Shown here: positions 7,037 through 14,139 of the stretch, piece after piece
Numbering within the stretch: the stretch's first letter is position 1
Layout: every line of letters starts with the position of its first letter
NCBI GenBank assembly: GCA_043779285.1
Contig: JAYWEL010000280.1
Coordinates: forward strand, 1-15,209
Source of the DNA: MGR-bin208 sp043779285
Lineage (GTDB): Bacteria > Bacteroidota > Bacteroidia > Chitinophagales > Chitinophagaceae
Reading direction: 5' to 3'
Length of the DNA: 15,209 nucleotides
Position numbers and translations under genes: made by a program
The notes under the pieces: generated by a model
Databases searched by the model: none
What the model saw: only the letters and a program-made list of their open reading frames with translations
Told to the model about the DNA's origin: nothing

Positions 7037-8389
7037 TTATTTAAATAATCGTAAAATATCCAGTCCCAATGCATAAGCCATCAAACCAAGCAATAAGAAC
7101 ATCCCAAACATTTGAGCATATTCCATGAACTTATCTCCCGGTTTACGGCCTGTCAGCATTTCTACAATGGTAAACAGTGCATGACCACCATCCAGTGCTG
7201 GAATAGGCAATATATTCATGAATGCAAGGATAATGGAGAACAAGGCTGTCATCATCCAGAAACGCTGCCAATCCCAAAAGCCACCAAACATTTTTCCGAT
7301 ACTCACCACACTTCCCAGGTTTTCATTCACCTTATGTTCTTTCGAAGTAAATAATAAACGGATACCGGTTACATAATCTTTCAGCCGCTCCACACCATAG
7401 GTCATACCGGCAGGGATAGATTCCAATAAAGTATAATTCACTTTTTCAGTTACAAAAAATTTATCCATGGTTTTTGCAAAAAACCCAACACCGCCATCTG
7501 CTCTTAATTTCACAGAAGCAGTCATCGTATCCATATTATTTCTGATGAATTGAACCGGAACAATTTGTCCTTTAAATTCTCTTTTTATTTTTTCAAATTC
7601 ATTATAATATGTAAATGGCTTTTCGCCTAAGCTAATCAGTTGGTCACCTTTTTGGAAACTGCCTGAAGTAAATTCGATTTCACTACTTAAGCTATCAACG
7701 ATAACCGGCATTCTTGGTGATACAAAACCTTTTAATTGACTTTTTGTCAATTTACTAATAAATCCTTCGGGTAAAACAATGGATGTATCTCCCCCATCTC
7801 TTGCAATAATTAATGTTGCTTTTTCTGCCAACATCATATCTTTTGGAAGTGTATTTATATATACTAATGGCTTATCATTTACTTGTTTGATGATATCACC
7901 ATCCTTCATACCAATAGATAATGCCAATGAGTCGGCAGCCAAACCATAGGTTAAATTCTTAACTGGCAATCTTTCTTCTCCCCAGGTAAATAAGATGCCT
8001 GCAAAAATGATAAATGCCAATAAAAAATTTACAACAACTCCTCCAATCATGATAATCAAACGTTGCCATGCCGGCTTACTTCTAAACTCCCATGGTTGTG
8101 GTGGTAATTTCATTTGTTCCTTATCCATGCTTTCATCTACCATCCCGGATATTTTTACATACCCACCCAATGGTATCCAACCGATACCATATTCTGTTTC
8201 ACCTTTTTTCTTTTTAAAAATGGAAAACCACGGATCAAAAAACAAATAAAATTTTTCTACCCGGCAACCGAACCATTTGGCCGGAATAAAATGACCCAGT
8301 TCGTGTAACACGACAAGAATAGAAAAAGACAGAATAAACTGCCCAATATTGGACAATGCAGCAGACCAGTTAATAGCTAATAAAATCAT
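7037..8389 (-). CDS. rseP: RseP-type site-2 intramembrane zinc metalloprotease
   Basis: This 450-residue inner-membrane protease has the usual RseP length. In the first membrane segment the zinc motif HELGH is at 29-33, with H29 and H33 as ligands and E30 catalytic. The third zinc ligand is in the C-terminal membrane motif PIPALDGGH, with Asp near residue 400. Between them lie two PDZ-like regions, roughly residues 140-195 and 225-285, and the family's membrane segments near 105-130 and 375-445. Family role: cuts transmembrane anti-sigma factors or signal-peptide remnants inside the membrane. No anti-sigma gene is in the window. It follows dxr by 99 bases on the same strand, an arrangement common in bacteria. 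The stop codon lies in an 18-bp palindrome (7034-7051) that is mostly coding. Confidence 0.95.
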   Translation of the reverse strand: MILLAINWSAALSNIGQFILSFSILVVLHELGHFIPAKWFGCRVEKFYLFFDPWFSIFKKKKGETEYGIGWIPLGGYVKISGMVDESMDKEQMKLPPQPWEFRSKPAWQRLIIMIGGVVVNFLLAFIIFAGILFTWGEERLPVKNLTYGLAADSLALSIGMKDGDIIKQVNDKPLVYINTLPKDMMLAEKATLIIARDGGDTSIVLPEGFISKLTKSQLKGFVSPRMPVIVDSLSSEIEFTSGSFQKGDQLISLGEKPFTYYNEFEKIKREFKGQIVPVQFIRNNMDTMTASVKLRADGGVGFFAKTMDKFFVTEKVNYTLLESIPAGMTYGVERLKDYVTGIRLLFTSKEHKVNENLGSVVSIGKMFGGFWDWQRFWMMTALFSIILAFMNILPIPALDGGHALFTIVEMLTGRKPGDKFMEYAQMFGMFLLLGLMAYALGLDILRLFK

Positions 8390-8488
8390 GGTATAAAAAT
8401 AATTATGCGAATATCTGCTATCTGCGATTCATTATTGAATTTGAAGATAGCTTTATGAAGATTTTTTGAAAAGGTATGTAAACAGATT

Positions 8489-9658
8489 TTATAATTTTAT
8501 AATATCGGCAGCAAAACTACGTGCCTCTCCATCGCTTTCAAAATATTCTTCCAGTGTTGGTTTTTCGATGAATGGAATTTTTTCCATGGTCCGTTCTATC
8601 ACATCGGTCATATCTAAAAACCCAACTCTGTTTTTAAGAAAAGCATAAACGACAATTTCATTGGCTGCATTTAATATACAGGGTAAATTACCTCCCTTAT
8701 TCATAGCTTCCATTGCCAGGCTAAGATTTCTGAACGTCTTATAATCTGGTTCTTCAAAATTGAGCATACTTATTTTTTTGAAATTATACCGGGGGAAATC
8801 ATTTTTAATTCGCTGAGGAAAAGCCAATGCATATTGGATTGGCAATTTCATATCGGGCAAACCCATCTGTGCTTTCAAACTTCCATCTTCAAACTGAACC
8901 ATGGAATGAATAATGCTCTGCGGATGAATGACTACCTGAATCTGTTCGGGTTCCAGATTAAACAACCACTTGGCTTCAATCATTTCCAAACCTTTATTCA
9001 TCAGGGTTGCAGAGTCTATTGAAATTTTTGCACCCATGGTCCAATTGGGGTGTTGCAGTGCATGTTCTCTTTTTACATTAACCAGGTAGTTGGGTTTGCG
9101 TCCAAGAAACGGACCTCCGGAAGCAGTTAAGATTATTTTTTCAATTTTATTTCTTGATTCTCCAACCAGGCATTGAAAAATGGCTGAATGTTCGGAATCA
9201 ACCGGGATAATTGGCACTCTGTTTTTTATAGCTTCCTGCATGATGATATCTCCTGCAACAACCAATGTTTCCTTATTGGCAAGGGCAATCGACTTTCCGG
9301 CCCTGATAGCATTCAACGTTGGTTTAAGACCGGCAAATCCTACAATAGCTGCAATCATCATATCGTAACAATCCATAGCAGCTACTTCTTCCAATGCCTT
9401 TTCGCCGGCAAATACTTTTATATCCGTTGAGGCAAGAGCATCTTTTACTATAAGATATTTTTTTTCATCCCCGATTACAACTAGGTTCGGATTGAACTTC
9501 AACGCTTGCTGAATAAGCAATTCGTCATTACTATGTGCCGTTAAAATTTCTGCCGAAAATTTTTCCGGGTTTGCTGCAATGACTTCTAAAGCTTGTTCGC
9601 CAATTGATCCGGTAGATCCAAATAAAGCAATTCGCTTTTTTACAGATTCATTATTCAT
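8489..9658 (-). CDS. dxr: 1-deoxy-D-xylulose-5-phosphate reductoisomerase
   Basis: This 389-residue enzyme converts 1-deoxy-D-xylulose 5-phosphate to 2-C-methyl-D-erythritol 4-phosphate with NADPH, the second step of the MEP isoprenoid pathway, in the cytoplasm. The NADPH-binding motif GSTGSIG is at 14-20 and ALANKETLV at 125-133. The metal ligands are in PVDSEHSAIF (D154, E156) and NKGLEMIEA (E225). The substrate loop regions TASGGPF (178-184) and HPNWTMGAKISIDSAT (203-218) are intact, and HPQSIIHSMV follows at 245-254. Length and motifs are complete, so it should be active. It starts 18 bases after the GH3-like gene stop, almost certainly in the same transcript, and rseP follows. Its presence implies that the organism makes isoprenoids by the MEP route. 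Confidence 0.97.
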   Translation of the reverse strand: MNNESVKKRIALFGSTGSIGEQALEVIAANPEKFSAEILTAHSNDELLIQQALKFNPNLVVIGDEKKYLIVKDALASTDIKVFAGEKALEEVAAMDCYDMMIAAIVGFAGLKPTLNAIRAGKSIALANKETLVVAGDIIMQEAIKNRVPIIPVDSEHSAIFQCLVGESRNKIEKIILTASGGPFLGRKPNYLVNVKREHALQHPNWTMGAKISIDSATLMNKGLEMIEAKWLFNLEPEQIQVVIHPQSIIHSMVQFEDGSLKAQMGLPDMKLPIQYALAFPQRIKNDFPRYNFKKISMLNFEEPDYKTFRNLSLAMEAMNKGGNLPCILNAANEIVVYAFLKNRVGFLDMTDVIERTMEKIPFIEKPTLEEYFESDGEARSFAADIIKL

Positions 9659-9676
9659 TAATAAAAATCATTTTAT

Positions 9677-11173
9677 TCAGGTTTCTGTCCATTTTATTAA
9701 ATCATCAACCAATTTCCTGTCGTTACTTAATCGGGGCACTTTGTTTTGTCCACCCAATTTACCGACTGATCTCATATAATCAATGAAACCATTTTTTTGA
9801 ACGGCATTTATTTTTAAAGGGCTCAAAATATTCCCTTTTATCAGGTCATCATAATATATATTTTTTTGCCGCAGGTTATTATCAACGGCTAAAGAAAAAG
9901 CATCCATGTCACCGGGTTTGTTTTCAAATTCAATAAACCATTCATGAAAAGATTTTCCATCGCCCTGGTTTATCAATGGTGCAACCGTAAACTCTGTAAT
10001 GTGAACATTTTGTTCTTTTGCGGCTTTCATCAAACTATACTCTACTTCTTCCCCAATTACATGCTCTCCAAATGCAGATATAAAATGTTTGATGCGGCCG
10101 GAGACAATGATACGATAAGGATCGATTGAAACAAATTTTACCGTATCTCCAATATTATACCCCCATAAACCGGCATTGCTGTTTATAATCAACGCATAGT
10201 TCTCTCCCAGTTTTACATCTTTTAACGATAGTCGGGTTGGGTTTTCATTAAAAATTTCAGCAGCAGGTACAAATTCAAAAAAGATTCCACTATTGGTATT
10301 TAATAAAAGGCCTTCCTGATTTTGTGAATCCTGGAAAGCAAAGAATCCTTCCGATGCGGGAAAAGTTTCTATCGAATCGATTTTCTTTCCGATACTTTCA
10401 AAAAGTTTGGCTTTATAAGGTTCAAAATTTACACCACCATGAACCAGCACTGAAAGGTTAGCAAAAATATCTTTTATCTTTTTACCGCTTACTTCATTCA
10501 AACGGTCAAAATACATCTGCATCCAGGGTGGAATTCCGCTAATCAAAGTCATATTCTGATTTACGGTTTCTTCAACAATTTTACCCAATTTGGTTTCCCA
10601 TTCTTCAATACAATTCGTTTCAAAGGAAGGAAGTTGATTTTTTCTTAAATAACTGGGAATATGGTGGTTTACAATACCACTTAACCTGCCTGTTGGAATG
10701 CCTCCAATTCTTTCCAATACCGGTGAACCGGATAGAAATATCATTTTCCCATCCGCAAAAGCCGTATTTCCCGTTTCAGCCATATAACATAATAAGGCAT
10801 TACGGGCTGTATTTAAATGATTTGAAACCGAATCCTTGGATATGGGAATATATTTTACACCACTGGTGGTACCCGAAGTTTTGGCAAAGTAAACAGGAAC
10901 TCCTTTCCATAATACATTGTGCTTTCCTTCTTTAATTTTATCAATATAAGGTCTCAACATTTCATAATCCCGGATGATAACCGCCTGTTTAAACTCCTCA
11001 TAGTTATTCACATTTTTCATACTATGATCGTTTCCAAAAATGGTTAACCGTCCGGTTTTAATTAATTGTTTCAGTATAAGATCCTGATCCTCAATTGCTG
11101 ACTGTGAACTTTTTTGTATCTTATTATATATATAAGAAGCAAAAGGCTTTGCTAGTATCGACTTGAATTTCAT
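9677..11173 (-). CDS. GH3-family acyl-adenylate-forming protein
   Basis: This 498-residue protein is of the GH3 auxin-responsive-promoter family, which in plants adenylates carboxylic acids such as indole acetate or jasmonate and joins them to amino acids. Motifs of the ANL superfamily are visible: the phosphate-binding loop AKTSGTTSG at 97-105 followed by KYIP, FPASEGFF at 271-278, GLWGYNIGDTVKF at 335-347 and SGRIKHFISAFGEHVIGEEVE at 358-378. The bacterial members have no settled function, so the acid and amine substrates are unknown. Length matches bacterial homologues. ATG at 11173 is preceded by a -7 box (11206-11213). It is the first gene of the minus-strand cluster with dxr (18 bases on) and rseP. 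Confidence 0.92.
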   Translation of the reverse strand: MKFKSILAKPFASYIYNKIQKSSQSAIEDQDLILKQLIKTGRLTIFGNDHSMKNVNNYEEFKQAVIIRDYEMLRPYIDKIKEGKHNVLWKGVPVYFAKTSGTTSGVKYIPISKDSVSNHLNTARNALLCYMAETGNTAFADGKMIFLSGSPVLERIGGIPTGRLSGIVNHHIPSYLRKNQLPSFETNCIEEWETKLGKIVEETVNQNMTLISGIPPWMQMYFDRLNEVSGKKIKDIFANLSVLVHGGVNFEPYKAKLFESIGKKIDSIETFPASEGFFAFQDSQNQEGLLLNTNSGIFFEFVPAAEIFNENPTRLSLKDVKLGENYALIINSNAGLWGYNIGDTVKFVSIDPYRIIVSGRIKHFISAFGEHVIGEEVEYSLMKAAKEQNVHITEFTVAPLINQGDGKSFHEWFIEFENKPGDMDAFSLAVDNNLRQKNIYYDDLIKGNILSPLKINAVQKNGFIDYMRSVGKLGGQNKVPRLSNDRKLVDDLIKWTET

Positions 11174-11205
11174 TTATTTATTTAATATGATCACCATTAG
11201 GGTTA

Positions 11206-11213
11206 CAAATATA
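11206..11213 (-). promoter_or_regulatory. Bacteroidota-type -7 element for the GH3-dxr-rseP cluster
   Basis: On the minus strand, 11213-11206 reads TATATTTG, a perfect TAnnTTTG box located 32 bases before the GH3 ATG. The leader would be about 26 bases. No TTTG is found 19-21 bases further upstream, so the -33 half is not supported. Confidence 0.45.
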
Positions 11214-11267
11214 AAAAAATGCAAATCATGGATAGAATAAATTACTCTTTAAAACTTTGATTTTGAA

Positions 11268-11298
11268 TTTGTGAGTTTGATTTTTAACCATACCTTTG
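11268..11298 (+). promoter_or_regulatory. Bacteroidota-type promoter for rplU-rpmA
   Basis: TTTG at 11268-11271, exactly 19 bases, then TACCTTTG at 11291-11298: a full match to the -33 TTTG / -7 TAnnTTTG consensus of the Bacteroidota primary sigma factor. Predicted start near 11304, leaving a leader of about 80 bases before rplU. Confidence 0.75.
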
Positions 11299-11317
11299 CA
11301 TCCCTTAATCCTAAACC

Positions 11318-11330
11318 GGTCTTAAAGACC
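11318..11330 (+). promoter_or_regulatory. Small hairpin in the rplU leader
   Basis: GGTCT-TAA-AGACC forms a perfect 5-bp stem (6 bp if the loop is one base), about 14 bases after the predicted transcription start. It may stabilise the 5' end of the mRNA or be part of an autoregulatory ribosomal-protein leader. No known L21 leader consensus could be recognised by eye. Confidence 0.35.
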
Positions 11331-11384
11331 ATTTTAATTAAGGAAAAGACAACTTAATATAATTTAACAGTTAAAGCGTAAAAC

Positions 11385-11687
11385 ATGTTCGCAGTAGTTA
11401 AAATAGCCGGTCAACAATTCAAGGTAGCAAAAGACCAGACTTTGTATGTTCCCTGTTTAGAAGGAAAAGCAGGAGATAAGTTAGAATTTGCAGACGTATT
11501 ATTGGTAGAAGCTGAAGGAAAAACTTCAATTGGAAGCGAAGTAAAATCAACCGTTAGTGCAGAAATCATTAACCAGATCCAGGGTGATAAAGTGATCTCT
11601 TTTAAAATGAAAAGAAGAAAAGGTTTCCGTAAAAAATTAGGTCACCGTACTCACTACACTAAAATTTTAGTAACCGGTATTAACTAA
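11385..11687 (+). CDS. rplU: 50S ribosomal protein L21
   Basis: This 100-residue protein has the full L21 fold and length (E. coli 103). The N-terminal FAVVKIAGQQFKV is the L21 opening strand pair, and the C-terminal RRKGFRKKLGHRTHYT is the basic family signature that contacts 23S rRNA. It starts about 80 bases after a strong Bacteroidota promoter. rpmA follows after 62 bases, the near-universal rplU-rpmA order, so both are read from the same promoter. No clear Shine-Dalgarno sequence precedes the ATG, as usual in this phylum. Confidence 0.98.
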   Translation: MFAVVKIAGQQFKVAKDQTLYVPCLEGKAGDKLEFADVLLVEAEGKTSIGSEVKSTVSAEIINQIQGDKVISFKMKRRKGFRKKLGHRTHYTKILVTGIN

Positions 11688-11710
11688 TTGTTTTTTTTGA
11701 AAAAAAACAA
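11688..11710 (+). other. AT-only inverted repeat between rplU and rpmA
   Basis: Directly after the rplU stop, TTGTTTTTTTT (11688-11698) and AAAAAAAACAA (11700-11710) are perfect 11-base complements around one G. The stem is almost all A-U, so it is weak. It could cause pausing or partial termination inside the operon, or serve as a processing site. Confidence 0.35.
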
Positions 11711-11749
11711 AACAATTCAATATATTCTTTTAAAGAAAATCTAATTGAC

Positions 11750-12016
11750 ATGGCACATAAAAAAGGTGAAGGAAGTGTAAAAAATAATCGTGATTCACAA
11801 AGCAAACGCTTAGGTGTAAAAATATTTGGCGGTCAGGCAGTTACTTCTGGCAATATTATTTTACGTCAACGTGGAACAGTTTATCATCCGGGTAAAAATG
11901 TTGGTCTTGGAAAAGATTTTACAATTTTTGCATTAACAGATGGTGTAGTTGAATTTAAAAAAGGAAGAAAAGACAGATCATTTGTTTCTGTTTCTCCGAT
12001 AGAAGTATCTGCTTAG
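11750..12016 (+). CDS. rpmA: 50S ribosomal protein L27
   Basis: This 88-residue protein carries the canonical L27 start MAHKKGEGSVKNNRDSQSKR followed by LGVKIFGGQ, and VYHPGKNVGLGKDFTIFAL in the core. The N-terminal tail reaches the peptidyl-transferase centre. It begins directly with MAHKK, so no cleavable N-terminal extension of the Firmicutes type is present. It follows rplU and precedes the Lys/Ala-rich gene by 109 bases. Confidence 0.98.
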   Translation: MAHKKGEGSVKNNRDSQSKRLGVKIFGGQAVTSGNIILRQRGTVYHPGKNVGLGKDFTIFALTDGVVEFKKGRKDRSFVSVSPIEVSA

Positions 12017-12051
12017 TCATATAGAAATAACGGCTTAGTTTAAAAAATAGT

Positions 12052-12082
12052 TTTGGTGGTTTAAAATATATTTTTATTTTTA
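12052..12082 (+). promoter_or_regulatory. Bacteroidota-type promoter for the Lys/Ala-rich gene
   Basis: TTTG at 12052-12055, 19 bases, then TATTTTTA at 12075-12082, matching TAnnTTTG except for the last base. Predicted start near 12088, leader about 38 bases. The region is very A/T-rich, so a chance match is possible, but the 19-base spacing equals that of the rplU and CBS promoters. Confidence 0.42.
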
Positions 12083-12125
12083 CTACTGAAATTTTTTTTT
12101 TTACTAACCATTTAAATTCTAAAAC

Positions 12126-12359
12126 ATGGCTACTGCAAAAAAAGCGGCTCCTAAAAAAGCGGCTGCAAAAAAAGCGGCTCCTAAAAAAGCTGCTCCTAAA
12201 AAAGCTGCTGCAAAAAAAGCGGCTCCTAAAAAAGCTGCTCCAAAGAAAGCGGCTCCTAAAAAAGCTGCTGCAAAAAAAGCGGCTCCTAAAAAAGCGGCTC
12301 CAAAGAAAGCGGCTCCTAAAAAAGCTGCTGCGAAGAAAGCTGCTCCTAAAAAGAAGTAA
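12126..12359 (+). CDS. Lys/Ala/Pro pentad-repeat, histone H1-like protein
   Basis: This 77-residue protein has the opening MATA, then 14 perfect pentads KKAAP or KKAAA, then KKK. Reading the fifth residue of each pentad gives P A P P A P P P A P P P A P. The product is extremely basic (31 Lys, no acidic residue), resembling the C-terminal tail of eukaryotic histone H1 and bacterial H1-like DNA-binding proteins such as chlamydial Hc2. A role in binding nucleic acid or compacting the nucleoid is inferred from composition alone. There is no globular domain. The gene has its own promoter-like sequence (12052-12082) and a strong terminator (12384-12411), so it is probably a separate, well-expressed unit after rpmA. 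The 15-bp DNA repeat makes the length likely to vary between strains and the assembly prone to error. Confidence 0.85.
   Translation: MATAKKAAPKKAAAKKAAPKKAAPKKAAAKKAAPKKAAPKKAAPKKAAAKKAAPKKAAPKKAAPKKAAAKKAAPKKK
12138..12347 (+). repeat. 14 tandem copies of a 15-bp coding repeat
   Basis: The unit is AARAAAGCKGCTSCN (two Lys, two Ala, then Pro or Ala). Fourteen units run without interruption. A higher order is visible: units 6-9 (12213-12272) and 10-13 (12273-12332) are 60-bp copies differing at only two synonymous positions, which points to a recent duplication of a four-pentad block. Confidence 0.9.
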
Positions 12360-12383
12360 ATTCTATTTTAGAAAAGTTATAAC

Positions 12384-12411
12384 AAGTCCTGGTTCTCCGG
12401 GACTTTTTTTT
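12384..12411 (+). terminator. Intrinsic terminator after the Lys/Ala-rich gene
   Basis: AAGTCCTGG (12384-12392), loop TTCT, CCGGGACTT (12397-12405): a 9-bp stem with one G-U pair, followed by an unbroken T-run to 12411. It lies 25 bases past the stop codon and closes the rplU-rpmA-histone-like region before polX. Confidence 0.9.
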
Positions 12412-12459
12412 ATTCCTAAAATTCTCGTTCAGGCCATATATTTTTTTTACATTGCATGC

Positions 12460-14139
12460 ATGGATAACAATGCAATTGCTAATCAATTTTCGCTTCTATC
12501 GAAACTGATGGACATTCACGGAGAAAATTCATTTAAGTCGAAATCCTATGCTGCAGCGGCTTTCAATATAGATAAGCTACCAACACAACTAAAAGAATTA
12601 CCAAAAGAAAAAATTGCTTCATTAAAAGGTGTTGGCGATAGTTCGGCTAAAAAAATAATAGAGTTGCTCGAGACCGGTGAACTCAAAGTATTGATGGATA
12701 TCATCCAACAAACTCCAGCGGGTATCATTGATATGTTGAGCATAAAAGGTATCGGTCCAAAAAAAATCAATACCATCTGGAAAGAACTTGAAATAGAAAC
12801 TATTGGCGAGTTACTTTATGCATGTGAAGAAAACCGCTTGCTACTTTACAAAGGTTTTGGCGAGAAAACACAAAATAATATTCGAGACTCCATTGAATTT
12901 TATTTACAAAACCAGGGAAGCTTTTTATATGCACAAGTAGAAAGTTTTGCAAAAACTTTGACAGACAAACTACATACCCTTTACCCAAAAAATAAAACTG
13001 AACTGACCGGAGCTTTCCGACGTCAGATTGAAATTATTGAAGAATTGGCGATTTGTACGACCATTTCAGCAAATCAGTTAAAATTATTTTTTGATGAAAA
13101 TTCATATCAAATCATCACAGAAACTGAAAGTCAATTAAATTTTATCGGGCCTGAAAAAATAAAATTAAATTTTTATTTAACCAACACGGATTTGTTTTTC
13201 AAAAAATTATTTGAAACCAGTTGCAGTGAATCTTTTTTAACAGCTTGGAAAAATAAATTTCCGTGGAATGAAAATTCTGCATTCCAAACCGAAGAACATA
13301 TTTTCGAAAATGCCGGCATTCATATCATACCATCCTACCTGAGAGAAGATGAAAAAATGATTCAATTATCTGCTGATGATTCATTGCCAAACGTCATTCG
13401 AAAAGAAGATATCAAAGCCATCATTCACAGTCATAGTAACTGGAGCGACGGATCGAATACGATTGAAGAAATGGCAAATCATGCCATTCACTCTGGACTG
13501 GAATATTTAGTCATTTCGGACCACTCAAAATCTGCTTTTTATGCAAACGGTTTATCAGAAGAACGGATACTACAGCAACACAAATATGTGGATGAACTAA
13601 ATGACAAGCTGAAACCTTTTAAAATCTTTAAAAGTATTGAAAGTGATATTCTTCATGACGGGTCATTGGATTATCCCGATCATATTCTTTCCACATTTGA
13701 TTTAGTCATCGCTTCCGTTCACAGTAACCTGAAAATGCCGGAAGAAAAAGCCATGATGCGTCTGCAAAATGCCATTGCTAATCCTTTTACAACAATTCTT
13801 GGACATATGACCGGCCGGTTGTTATTAAGCCGAAACGGATATCCGATTGATCATAAAAAAATCATTGACTTATGCGCCGAGAAAAAAGTGGTGATTGAAT
13901 TAAATGCTCATCCCAGAAGACTGGATATGGATTGGCGACATATTGCATATGCTTTAGAGAAGAATGTAATCATCTCCATTGATCCCGATGCACATGCCCT
14001 GAGTGGGTTTGAGGATGTAAAGTATGGCGTTTTAGTTGCCCAAAAAGCTGGATTAACAAAAAATCAGAATCTAAGCAGTTTCAGCCTGGAAGAATTTGAA
14101 GCCTATTTACTCAACATAAAATCAATCAAAAATATTTAA
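12460..14139 (+). CDS. PolX-like protein: HhH and PHP domains intact, polymerase active site degenerate
   Basis: This 559-residue protein has the length and order of bacterial family-X DNA polymerases (about 570). The 8-kDa-like N-terminus and HhH motifs are visible (LKGVGDSSAKKI at 55-66, IKGIGPKKI at 95-103, YKGFGEKT at 130-137). In the palm the GSxRR signature appears as GAFRR (184-188), but the catalytic GDxD is EELA (194-197): both metal-binding Asp are lost. The third expected Asp region (231-240, PEKIKLNFYL) also lacks Asp. The C-terminal PHP phosphoesterase looks complete: H323, H325, D330, SDH (D354/H355), E394, H421, H449 and PDAH (D510, H512). I infer a 3'-5' exonuclease or phosphoesterase with DNA-binding HhH motifs and no polymerase activity. 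The ATG at 12456 is out of frame, so 12460 is the start. Its stop overlaps that of the convergent kinase. Confidence 0.88.
   Translation: MDNNAIANQFSLLSKLMDIHGENSFKSKSYAAAAFNIDKLPTQLKELPKEKIASLKGVGDSSAKKIIELLETGELKVLMDIIQQTPAGIIDMLSIKGIGPKKINTIWKELEIETIGELLYACEENRLLLYKGFGEKTQNNIRDSIEFYLQNQGSFLYAQVESFAKTLTDKLHTLYPKNKTELTGAFRRQIEIIEELAICTTISANQLKLFFDENSYQIITETESQLNFIGPEKIKLNFYLTNTDLFFKKLFETSCSESFLTAWKNKFPWNENSAFQTEEHIFENAGIHIIPSYLREDEKMIQLSADDSLPNVIRKEDIKAIIHSHSNWSDGSNTIEEMANHAIHSGLEYLVISDHSKSAFYANGLSEERILQQHKYVDELNDKLKPFKIFKSIESDILHDGSLDYPDHILSTFDLVIASVHSNLKMPEEKAMMRLQNAIANPFTTILGHMTGRLLLSRNGYPIDHKKIIDLCAEKKVVIELNAHPRRLDMDWRHIAYALEKNVIISIDPDAHALSGFEDVKYGVLVAQKAGLTKNQNLSSFSLEEFEAYLLNIKSIKNI

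Noticed and set aside
6853..7044. Plus-strand 63-codon frame
   Set aside because: It runs antisense through the 5' half of tmRNA and the rseP end. The RNA gene fully explains the conservation there.
7034..7051. 18-bp palindrome CGATTATTTAAATAATCG as rseP terminator
   Set aside because: Most of it encodes the last residues of RseP (LRLFK and stop), the stem is nearly all A-U, and no T-run follows on the minus strand.
12138..12347. Tandem repeat as a CRISPR array or non-coding satellite
   Set aside because: Units are contiguous 15-mers without spacers and stay in frame as KKAAP/KKAAA codons with synonymous variation, so this is coding.
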